A DNA stretch of 14,830 bases from assembly GCA_024653405.1 (NCBI GenBank), contig JANLGB010000033.1, forward strand, positions 1-14,830. Reading direction: 5' to 3'. The notes under the pieces were generated by a model, which did no database searches, was not told the origin of the DNA, and saw only the letters and a list, made by a program, of their open reading frames with translations. Both the position numbers and the translations under genes were made by a program. Below are positions 1 to 5,826 of the stretch, piece by piece (the first letter of the stretch is position 1; each line of letters starts with the position of its first letter). The DNA comes from Candidatus Saccharicenans sp. Its GTDB lineage: Bacteria > Acidobacteriota > Aminicenantia > Aminicenantales > Saccharicenantaceae.

Positions 1-33
1 ACCAGATTCAGCCCGGCCAGGGCTGAATCTGGT
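1..33. repeat. Perfect 14-bp inverted repeat with 5-nt loop (hairpin)
   Basis: Bases 1-14 are the exact reverse complement of 20-33, with loop 15-19. An A7 run (34-40) follows on the plus strand, so this is not a canonical plus-strand terminator, which would need T's there. If a matching A-rich stretch lies just left of the window, it would be a terminator for minus-strand transcription. If T's lie there, the stem would simply be longer. The window edge hides which is true. It could also be one end of a small dispersed repeat. Confidence 0.75.
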
Positions 34-48
34 AAAAAAATAGACAAA

Positions 49-77
49 TTTACAAATGCCCCGAATGCTGGTAGCAT
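49..77 (+). promoter_or_regulatory. Putative sigma70 promoter for the exported protein
   Basis: TTTACA (49-54) and TAGCAT (72-77) are separated by exactly 17 bp. The -10 element lies inside a small inverted repeat, AATGCT (64-69) and AGCATT (73-78). The predicted transcription start falls at about 84-86, on the ATG itself, which would make the message leaderless. Matches to consensus are moderate (5/6 and 4/6). Confidence 0.4.
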
Positions 78-85
78 TTTAAAAA

Positions 86-667
86 ATGACAGCCCGAATC
101 TTGCTACCCGTTTTAGCCCTGGTCTTTTTGCTTCTGTTTGGCTTTCCCTCACGGGTCACCCCGTCTCTAGCCAGACAGGATAAGCCAGACTACCTGGACC
201 AGGTGCTGCCCCTGATTAATTTTCTGGAAGAGGCGGCCAGCTCCAGGCTGGCTACCGGTCGCTTCCAGGGTCGGGTGGCAGAGTTCAGCGAAACCCAGGT
301 CTCAGCTTTTTTCCAGTATCTAATTCAGGAACAAACCTCCAGTCTAAAATCTTTAACCTTAAAAATATTTCCGGGCAGCCGGGTCGAAGGCTGGATAGTT
401 CTTGAACTGGGCCAGCAGCCAGGGGCTTCTTCCCAGAATCTTTATTTTACGGCCCGGATGGAGCAGGAAGGGCGAAAAGTCCGCCTTAATTTCAGCAGCC
501 TTTACCTTGAGACTCAGAGAATCCAGCCGGCGGTCATCAATGCCCTGATTGATCTTATCGCCCGGGTCCAGGGTCTGGAAGCCAGGCACCTGGATGACTG
601 GTATGACCTGCCCGAAGGGATTGCGGGTCTGGAAACGGCAGCGGGAAAACTCCTGGTTCACTATTGA
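86..667 (+). CDS. Small exported protein of unknown function
   Basis: A 193-residue protein. Residues 1-30 look like a Sec signal peptide: a short basic start, a Leu/Val/Phe-rich core at about 5-19, and a plausible cleavage after the SLA at 27-29, so the mature protein is probably periplasmic or outside the cell. The mature part is soluble-looking, with alternating hydrophobic residues that suggest beta strands, and ends in a segment with the pattern LPxGI....G.LLV. That ending and the overall layout faintly recall lipid-binding DUF2993/LmeA-like proteins, but I cannot claim membership. The ATG is the first start after an in-frame stop at 80-82 and has no Shine-Dalgarno site. The gene runs straight into rsmD with a 7-bp gap, so the two are probably co-transcribed. 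Real gene likely; function unknown. Confidence 0.75.
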   Translation: MTARILLPVLALVFLLLFGFPSRVTPSLARQDKPDYLDQVLPLINFLEEAASSRLATGRFQGRVAEFSETQVSAFFQYLIQEQTSSLKSLTLKIFPGSRVEGWIVLELGQQPGASSQNLYFTARMEQEGRKVRLNFSSLYLETQRIQPAVINALIDLIARVQGLEARHLDDWYDLPEGIAGLETAAGKLLVHY

Positions 668-674
668 GAAGGAA

Positions 675-1268
675 ATGATAAGAATAATTGGCGGCCGGTT
701 TAAGGGCAGAAGGCTGAAAATGATTCACTGCCCCGAAGTCCGTCCCCTGCCGGCCAAGCTCCGGGGGTCTCTGTTTAACATCCTCCAGGCCAGAGTGATT
801 GATGCCCTTTTCCTGGACGGCTTTGCCGGGACAGGATCAGTGGGCTTAGAAGCCCTGAGCCGGGGAGCCAGCCGGGCCGTATTCATCGAGGAATTGCCCC
901 AGGCCGCCAGAGTTATCCAGACCAATCTGGCCCGCTGCCAGGCTGAAGATTTAGGGCTGGTGCTAAACCAGGAATTCAACCGGGCAGTAATAGAGCTGGG
1001 TAAGAAGGGGGTAAAGTTTGACCTGATTTTTCTGGACCCGCCTTACCAGCTTCTGGAGGAACGTAACCCGCTCAAGGTAATCAGGAAACGTGGCCTCTTG
1101 AAGCCTGGCGGTCTGTTGGTAATTAGACATCATCGCCGTTATTCGCCCTCACGCCAGGATTTCAAGTTGCTCCGACAGGTGGATTTCGGTGACGATATCT
1201 TTTCTTTTTATTCTGGGGAAGTGGTGGCTGCGTCCAGAGATGAGAAGAAAGATAATGAATCTGATTGA
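675..1268 (+). CDS. rsmD: 16S rRNA (guanine-N2)-methyltransferase RsmD
   Basis: A 197-residue SAM-dependent methyltransferase of the RsmD family, which methylates G966 (E. coli numbering) of 16S rRNA during small-subunit assembly in the cytoplasm. The N-terminus IRIIGGRFKGRRL is typical of the family. The SAM-binding motif DGFAGTGSVGLEA is at 48-60 and the catalytic DPPY is at 121-124. Length fits the family. I chose ATG 675 because the family N-terminus begins there and GAAGGAA lies directly upstream, overlapping the preceding gene's stop. The frame is open back to 549, but that part overlaps the upstream gene and has no family likeness. One oddity is that the usual RPTxDRVRE-LFN stretch reads RPLPAKLRG-SLFN (residues 23-35), so several normally conserved polar residues are replaced. 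Confidence 0.93.
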   Translation: MIRIIGGRFKGRRLKMIHCPEVRPLPAKLRGSLFNILQARVIDALFLDGFAGTGSVGLEALSRGASRAVFIEELPQAARVIQTNLARCQAEDLGLVLNQEFNRAVIELGKKGVKFDLIFLDPPYQLLEERNPLKVIRKRGLLKPGGLLVIRHHRRYSPSRQDFKLLRQVDFGDDIFSFYSGEVVAASRDEKKDNESD

Positions 1269-1293
1269 ACTGAAATGGATAATTTAATAAAAT
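1265..1293 (+). promoter_or_regulatory. Putative sigma70 promoter for the 1324-2187 gene
   Basis: TTGAAC (1265-1270) and TAAAAT (1288-1293) are separated by 17 bp. The -35 element overlaps the rsmD stop codon (1266-1268). The predicted start at about 1300 would give a 24-nt leader to ATG 1324 or about 90 nt to ATG 1390. Confidence 0.5.
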
Positions 1294-1323
1294 ACAGTCA
1301 GCCTGTTAGCGGATGGGTGAGTG

Positions 1324-2187
1324 ATGACTAAAAGCGGCCGTAAGGTAGAGCCCTTCTGGGAAAAAGAACCGGTCCTCAAGGAGGAGGAAATGTTTTCCGG
1401 CCTGGGGCCGGCCCGGGGTTCGCTGCTTTTTCTCGGTCGCTATACGCTGAAAGAAGTTATGGCCGTTCTGGCCAAGAAGAGCTTTTTCCGGGAAGCCAAG
1501 AAAAAAAATCTCTGGCCGATTAAATACCGGATGGATTCTTCGGCTTACCCTGTCCAGAGGCTGCTTATTTACTGGGAAGAAGAAAAGCCAGAGCGGATGA
1601 TTGTTGACCTGAAAATAAGGGAAGCCGAGGTCAACTTCTCCGCCCCCCGCCGGCATGGCTATAGGCTGCCGCCCCAGCACTGCCTGCTGTTCGAGTGGCT
1701 AACCCTGCAAAATCCCCGGTTGGATTTTGATGATAAGCATCCACCGCTGCCGGGACAGAGCAAGCCCGGGCTCAGCCTGTCCAAGAGAATCCTGGAAATC
1801 TTTCTGCACCTGGGGCGGTTGATCAACCTTGACGCTCTGGTGGCTTTCCCCGCCTATTTTCATAATGCTCTCCTTTTCTCTCGCTATTTTCAATTTGTTG
1901 AGCCCATTAAAGAGGGTGAAATCAAGGCCATCAGGAAGCAGTTCAGTCATGTCCCCTTCCGGCAGCTGGCCTGGGCTGTTCACCTGGGGTGCGTCAGGGA
2001 TGAAGAGGGCCGGGTCTATGAATGGCAGGCCGAAGAGCAGGTCCTGCCCTTGACCGAAGCCATGAAAGGCTACCTGGAATCAAGGATTTACCGCGAAATT
2101 GCCCGTCATGTGCAAAAGACTGCCACCTTCACTCTGGACTGGGACCTTTTCCAGAAGAAGTCCCGGGACCAGGGCATCCTTTACTGA
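1324..2187 (+). CDS. Conserved-looking soluble protein of unknown function
   Basis: About 287 residues, with no signal peptide, no membrane segment and no family I can name. It is rich in aromatic and charged residues. A central block reads as a likely conserved core: LPGQSKPGLSLSKRILEIF (near residues 140-160), then LINLDALVAFPAYFHNALLFS, then FVEPIKEGEIKAI. Runs of Pro, Gly, His and aromatic residues like these often mark a binding or catalytic surface. The start is uncertain. GTG 1321 or ATG 1324 follow only a weak GGGTGA, whereas ATG 1390 (losing 22 residues) has a strong AAGGAGGAGGAA directly before it. The gene has its own promoter-like sequence and sits between rsmD and rpmE, so a translation or RNA role is conceivable only by association. 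The rpmE promoter begins inside its last codons. Confidence 0.8.
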   Translation: MTKSGRKVEPFWEKEPVLKEEEMFSGLGPARGSLLFLGRYTLKEVMAVLAKKSFFREAKKKNLWPIKYRMDSSAYPVQRLLIYWEEEKPERMIVDLKIREAEVNFSAPRRHGYRLPPQHCLLFEWLTLQNPRLDFDDKHPPLPGQSKPGLSLSKRILEIFLHLGRLINLDALVAFPAYFHNALLFSRYFQFVEPIKEGEIKAIRKQFSHVPFRQLAWAVHLGCVRDEEGRVYEWQAEEQVLPLTEAMKGYLESRIYREIARHVQKTATFTLDWDLFQKKSRDQGILY

Positions 2188-2208
2188 CGGTTCAAAAACT
2201 GCTATAAT
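2180..2208 (+). promoter_or_regulatory. Extended -10 sigma70 promoter for rpmE-prfA-prmC
   Basis: A perfect TATAAT (2203-2208) is preceded by TG-C (2200-2202), giving the extended -10 form TGnTATAAT. TTTACT (2180-2185) sits 17 bp upstream as the -35 element and overlaps the stop codon of the preceding gene (TGA 2185-2187). The predicted start at about 2215 leaves a leader of about 25 nt carrying the Shine-Dalgarno AGAGGAGA (2226-2233), 7 nt before the rpmE ATG. Confidence 0.75.
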
Positions 2209-2240
2209 CAATTGCCTTAAGAGTAAGAGGAGACAAGTTC

Positions 2241-2450
2241 ATGAAAAAAGGAATTCATCCAGAATACCAGGAATGCACCGTCATCTGCGCCTGCGGGAAT
2301 ACTTTTAGGACCAGGTCCACCAAGAAAGAAATAAGAGTGGAAATCTGTTCCCAGTGCCACCCCTTCTTTACCGGGAAACAGAGAATAGTCGATACCGCCG
2401 GACGGGTAGAGAAATTCAGGAAGAAATATGCTACCAAGACTAAAAAATAA
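2241..2450 (+). CDS. rpmE: Ribosomal protein L31 (zinc-binding type)
   Basis: A 69-residue protein of the large ribosomal subunit. The start MKKGIHPEY and the core [13 protein letters not shown] are typical of bacterial L31. Four cysteines, C16 and C18 plus C36 and C39, form the zinc-ribbon pattern of the zinc-containing form, as opposed to the cysteine-free paralogue used under zinc starvation. An extra cysteine at position 12 is also present. The C-terminus is basic. A strong Shine-Dalgarno supports ATG 2241. It is the first gene of the rpmE-prfA-prmC operon, a grouping seen in many bacteria. Confidence 0.96.
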   Translation: MKKGIHPEYQECTVICACGNTFRTRSTKKEIRVEICSQCHPFFTGKQRIVDTAGRVEKFRKKYATKTKK

Positions 2451-2455
2451 ACCTT

Positions 2456-3559
2456 ATGCTTCAGGAATTAAAGGCTTTAGAGGACAAATATAAGCAGATT
2501 ACTGCCCTTCTGTCCGACACCAATATTTCATCTAACCCCCAGAAAATAAAAGAATTATCCAGGGAAAGGTCTGAGCTCGAACCCCTGGTCAGGAAATACG
2601 AGGATTATAAAAAGGTGGTCAGGGAGCTCAGGGAAACCGAATCCATCCTGACTGATGGCCAATCAGACCCCGAGCTCAGGCGGCTGGCCGAGTCCGAACT
2701 GTCTCAGCTCAAGGAAAAGAAAGACCGGCTGGAGCAGGAGTTGAAAAAACTCCTCCTGCCCCGGAACCCTAACGATGAGAAAAATGTCATCCTGGAGATC
2801 AGAGCCGGGGCCGGCGGGGACGAAGCTTCGCTTTTTGCCCAGGACTTGCTCCGGATGTATACCAGATATGCCGAGCACAAGGGCTGGAAATGGGAACTGA
2901 TGGACGTCAGTTATTCCCCGATCGGGGGTATTAAAGAAGCCATAGTCAACATTCAGGGTAAAAGAGTCTATTCCTTCCTGAAATACGAAAGCGGGGTACA
3001 CCGGGTGCAGCGGGTGCCAAAAACGGAAGCCTCGGGCCGGATTCATACCTCGACCGCCACCGTGGCCGTTCTGCCTGAGGCCGAGGAAATCGACCTGAAG
3101 CTTGACCCCAAGGACCTGAAAATCGAAGCTTTCGGGGCTTCCGGGCCCGGCGGTCAGAACGTCAACCGTAACTATACCGCTATCAGGGTAACCCATAAGC
3201 CGTCGGGGATAGTGGTTTCCTGCCAGGATGAAAAATCGCAACACCGCAATAAAGAAAAGGCCCTGAAGATTCTCAGGACCCGGCTGCTGGATATAGCCCG
3301 ACAGGAACAACTGAGTCAGATATCCCGGGACAGAAGGAAACAGGTGGGCAGCGGGGAAAGAAGCGAGAAGATTCGGACCTATAACTTCCCACAATCGCGC
3401 CTTACCGACCACCGGTTGAACGAGAATTTCTACAACATGGAAAACATCATGGACGGGGAAATGGATGACCTGATAGAGCGGCTGATGGTCCATTTCCAGG
3501 CCAGGGCCCTGGAGGAAGAAAAATCGAGACTGTCTCCGGAAGAGCCAGTTGAAATATAA
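2456..3559 (+). CDS. prfA: Peptide chain release factor 1
   Basis: A 367-residue class I release factor that reads UAA and UAG and triggers hydrolysis of peptidyl-tRNA on the ribosome. The N-terminal alpha-helical domain covers roughly residues 1-110. The stop-codon-reading tripeptide is P188-K189-T190, the PxT form that separates RF1 from RF2 (SPF), at the same numbering as in E. coli. The catalytic GGQ is at 232-234 inside GASGPGGQNVNRN, with glutamine 234 as the PrmC methylation target. KIRTYNFPQSRLTDHR is also a family signature. ATG 2456 lies 5 bp after the rpmE stop and has no clear Shine-Dalgarno, so translation is probably coupled to rpmE. The 3' end overlaps prmC by 11 bp. Length is typical. 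Confidence 0.97.
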   Translation: MLQELKALEDKYKQITALLSDTNISSNPQKIKELSRERSELEPLVRKYEDYKKVVRELRETESILTDGQSDPELRRLAESELSQLKEKKDRLEQELKKLLLPRNPNDEKNVILEIRAGAGGDEASLFAQDLLRMYTRYAEHKGWKWELMDVSYSPIGGIKEAIVNIQGKRVYSFLKYESGVHRVQRVPKTEASGRIHTSTATVAVLPEAEEIDLKLDPKDLKIEAFGASGPGGQNVNRNYTAIRVTHKPSGIVVSCQDEKSQHRNKEKALKILRTRLLDIARQEQLSQISRDRRKQVGSGERSEKIRTYNFPQSRLTDHRLNENFYNMENIMDGEMDDLIERLMVHFQARALEEEKSRLSPEEPVEI

Positions 3560-4421
3560 AAACCTGGAACAACTTTTCCGCCAGACTGCCAGCCGTTTGA
3601 GTTTCTCTTCCTGCCCTTTCCTCGAAGCCCGGCTGCTGATTCAAAGGGCCGCCGCCTGGAACGAATCCGAGTTTTTCCGGCAGCTGGATTCTCCCGTCAG
3701 GTCGATTCTAGTCAGGAAGCTGGAAACCATGGTCAGGCGGAGGCAATCAAGCTGGCCGGTGGCTTATCTCCTGGGCCGGAAAGAATTCTGGAGCCTGGAG
3801 TTCAAGGTCAACCGCCTGGTTTTAATCCCTCGCCCGGAAACGGAGCTGGTGGTGGAAAAGGTGCTATCGCTGCCTCTCGCCGATGATTGCCGCCTGCTCG
3901 ATGTGGGCACCGGCTGCGGCAACCTGGCTGTGGCTCTGGCCAGGGAAAAGCCCCGGGCCAGGGTGGTGGCCTCAGATATTTCCAGGAGAGTGCTGAAGCT
4001 GGCAGAAGAAAATGCCAGCAAAAACCGGGTCCAAAACATCACCTTTGTTCACAGCGACCTGCTCGAGTATTTTATAAAAAGAAAGCAGCAGTTTGAGGTC
4101 ATCGTCAGCAATCCGCCCTATGTTTCCGAGAGCGACTGGGAAAAACTCGACCGGCCGGTCAGGGATTTTGAACCGCGCAGAGCCCTGGTCGCCGGTCCGA
4201 CCGGGCTGGAAATAATCGCCAGACTGGTCAGCCAGGCCGGTCGCTGCCTCCGGCCGGGCGGTTTTCTGGTCTTTGAGTTCGGGGCCGGACAGGAAAAAGA
4301 AATTCTCAGACTATTCGGCCCCGGCTGGTCCAGGCCTGAGATCACCAGGGATTACTCCGGCCAGCCCAGGGTAGTGACTGCCAGAAAAAAAACGGAGGCT
4401 GAAGCAGAGGGGCCAGATTAA
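3549..4421 (+). CDS. prmC: Release factor glutamine methyltransferase PrmC
   Basis: A 290-residue SAM-dependent methyltransferase (formerly HemK) that N5-methylates the GGQ glutamine of release factors, including the RF1 encoded just upstream. The N-terminal helical domain, residues 1 to about 85, includes ARLLIQRA and the PVAYLLGRKEFWSLEF stretch, followed by LIPRPETELVV. The SAM-binding motif DVGTGCGNLAVALA starts at residue 118, and the catalytic NPPY is at 188-191. The start is TTG 3549 inside the end of prfA, with GGAAGAG just upstream. The 11-bp overlap implies translational coupling, which fits enzyme and substrate being made together. The stop lies 6 bp from the stop of the convergent HD-GYP gene. 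Confidence 0.96.
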   Translation: MKYKNLEQLFRQTASRLSFSSCPFLEARLLIQRAAAWNESEFFRQLDSPVRSILVRKLETMVRRRQSSWPVAYLLGRKEFWSLEFKVNRLVLIPRPETELVVEKVLSLPLADDCRLLDVGTGCGNLAVALAREKPRARVVASDISRRVLKLAEENASKNRVQNITFVHSDLLEYFIKRKQQFEVIVSNPPYVSESDWEKLDRPVRDFEPRRALVAGPTGLEIIARLVSQAGRCLRPGGFLVFEFGAGQEKEILRLFGPGWSRPEITRDYSGQPRVVTARKKTEAEAEGPD

Positions 4422-4439
4422 TTCTGGTTAACCGTTTTT
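4411..4439 (+). terminator. Weak hairpin between convergent genes
   Basis: CCAGA (4413-4417) pairs with TCTGG (4423-4427) across a 5-nt loop, and two G-T wobbles can extend the stem to 4411 and 4429. It covers the stop codon of prmC and reaches that of the convergent HD-GYP gene. A T5 run (4435-4439) follows a few bases later. The stem is short and the T-run is not adjacent, so this is only a possible plus-strand terminator. Confidence 0.25.
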
Positions 4440-5549
4440 GCGGCTGACCAGGCGGTGGTATTCCTCGAAAGATGGTAGCAGTCTGGTGGTCTCGAAGCGG
4501 ATTCTCTCCCAGCGGTCGAGCTCCAGGGCGCAGAAAGCTTCGACCACCAACGGGTCAAACTGGGTCCCGGAGTGGTTGACAATTTCCTGGCGGGCGGTCA
4601 AGAAATCTTGCTCCGGCCGGTAGGGACGGTGCGAGGTGATAGCGTCTAGAGCATCAGCCAGGGCGAAGATCCGGGCTTCCAGCGGGATCTCTTCCTTTTT
4701 CAGTCCCCGGGGATAGCCGCTGCCGTCGTATTTCTCGTGATGATAGAGTATGATGTTACCCACTTCTTTGAGGAGCTTCATTTCTTTGATCAGACCGAAA
4801 CCGAGTGCCGGGTGGAGCTTGATTTTGTCCCATTCCCCCGGGGTCAGAGGACCGGGCTTCTTCAGGATGGAATCGGGAATGGCAATCTTGCCGATGTCGT
4901 GGAGTAGCGCTCCCTTCCTGATGTTATCCAGCGTTGATTGGTCCCTGATACCGAGGACTTCAGCCAGTACCTGACTGTACTTGGAGACCGTCCTGGAATG
5001 ACCGAAGGTCTCAACATCCCTGAGGTCCAGGGCGGTCATCAGGTTCTCCACCGTGGTGTCATAAATTTCTTCGAGTTCCAGCATCTTCCTGATGTGGCGA
5101 GAATGTTCCAGTTTGAGCTTGGTCAGGTTTTTTAGATAGTATTCGTTCTCCAGCTTGAGCTGACACCTCTGGATTTCAGCCCGGAGGGCAGAAAAAATTA
5201 CCGGCAAATTATTCCTGGGGCAGAGGAAGTCTATCAAATTTTCTTCAAGCGGCTGGAGATAGTGACCGGCGGCTGAGGCTGGGGTCAACAGGATGACGGT
5301 CAGTCGCGGATAGGATTTTTTTAATTGCCTGATGACAGCCAGCACCTTACGGCTGCCGTCCGAGTCGGTGGCCAGAACCAGGACTGCGTTTTTCAGGCTG
5401 TTGGCCGAAGCCAGCTGGCTCAGGTTGGTGCCCTCCTCCACCTCGGCTGGCAACCGGCGGCAGACTTCGGCCAGACGTTGCCTTAACCTGCTTTCCGGAA
5501 CGATCAGGACTATTTTCGGTTGGTGGTTGTGATTAGCTCCGCCGCTCAT
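4428..5549 (-). CDS. HD-GYP domain protein with degenerate receiver (c-di-GMP phosphodiesterase)
   Basis: A 373-residue protein from the chosen start. Residues about 11-125 resemble a response-regulator receiver fold (KIVLIVPES, then NAVLVLATD, then LTVILLTPAS). However, the acidic pair is replaced by PE and the expected phosphoacceptor position lacks aspartate, so phosphorylation is unlikely. A short helical linker leads to a full HD-GYP domain, about 165-355. It has H184 (GHSRT), the HD pair in LLHDIGKIAIPD (217-218), H246, the HH pair (270-271), GSGYP with GYP at 278-280, and ADALDAITSHRPYR. Members hydrolyse c-di-GMP to pGpG or GMP. ATG 5549 is preferred over TTG/ATG at 5573/5570 because AAGG lies just upstream and the earlier codons overlap promoter-like sequence. 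It is divergent from the coiled-coil gene. Confidence 0.92.
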   Translation of the reverse strand: MSGGANHNHQPKIVLIVPESRLRQRLAEVCRRLPAEVEEGTNLSQLASANSLKNAVLVLATDSDGSRKVLAVIRQLKKSYPRLTVILLTPASAAGHYLQPLEENLIDFLCPRNNLPVIFSALRAEIQRCQLKLENEYYLKNLTKLKLEHSRHIRKMLELEEIYDTTVENLMTALDLRDVETFGHSRTVSKYSQVLAEVLGIRDQSTLDNIRKGALLHDIGKIAIPDSILKKPGPLTPGEWDKIKLHPALGFGLIKEMKLLKEVGNIILYHHEKYDGSGYPRGLKKEEIPLEARIFALADALDAITSHRPYRPEQDFLTARQEIVNHSGTQFDPLVVEAFCALELDRWERIRFETTRLLPSFEEYHRLVSRKNG

Positions 5550-5573
5550 TTTCCTTAAACCTGTATACATCAA

Positions 5574-5602
5574 ATTATGATTTTAGGCAAGTTTTTTGAA
5601 AA
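5574..5602 (-). promoter_or_regulatory. Putative sigma70 promoter for the HD-GYP gene
   Basis: Reading the minus strand, TTTTCA (5602-5597) and CATAAT (5579-5574) are separated by 17 bp, leaving a leader of about 20 nt to ATG 5549. A second, overlapping candidate is TTGCCT (5590-5585) with TATACA (5567-5562), also 17 bp apart, but it would leave almost no leader. Confidence 0.35.
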
Positions 5603-5755
5603 GCTTTAGCAGAAGGAATAAGAATTTCTTTCCGTTAGACAGAAAGGCCGGTCCCCGGCGGGGTGATTTTTGCGGCGGCGATTCGCCCCTTCTGGTTAGG
5701 TTGTTTCCCCCCTCCCCGTGACCAAATTCCCCGATCAGCTCACCCGTGATTTGCC

Positions 5756-5785
5756 TTGACAGGCAGAACGGGTTGAATTTAGAAT
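5756..5785 (+). promoter_or_regulatory. Sigma70 promoter for the coiled-coil gene, with inverted repeat over the -35
   Basis: A perfect TTGACA (5756-5761) and TAGAAT (5780-5785, 5/6) are separated by 18 bp. The start would be near 5792, about 35 nt before the ATG. An inverted repeat, TGCCT (5752-5756) and AGGCA (5761-5765), straddles the -35 element and could be a repressor site. The rest of the 5586-5750 gap contains only a short GC hairpin near 5653-5663 and no gene I can support. Confidence 0.6.
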
Positions 5786-5826
5786 AGCCTTGCCAGGGCC
5801 AAATACCTAAGGCAAAGGAAAGGGCT

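Noticed and set aside
549..674. 5' extension of the rsmD frame
   Set aside because: It overlaps the exported protein in another frame. The family N-terminus begins at ATG 675.
2663..3493. 276-residue open frame opposite prfA
   Set aside because: It is the shadow of a clear RF1 gene in a G+C-rich codon context, with no family likeness.
5640..5710. tRNA or structured RNA in the GC-rich part of the divergent gap
   Set aside because: A TTCG and short hairpins are present, but no cloverleaf, acceptor pairing or terminator can be built on either strand.
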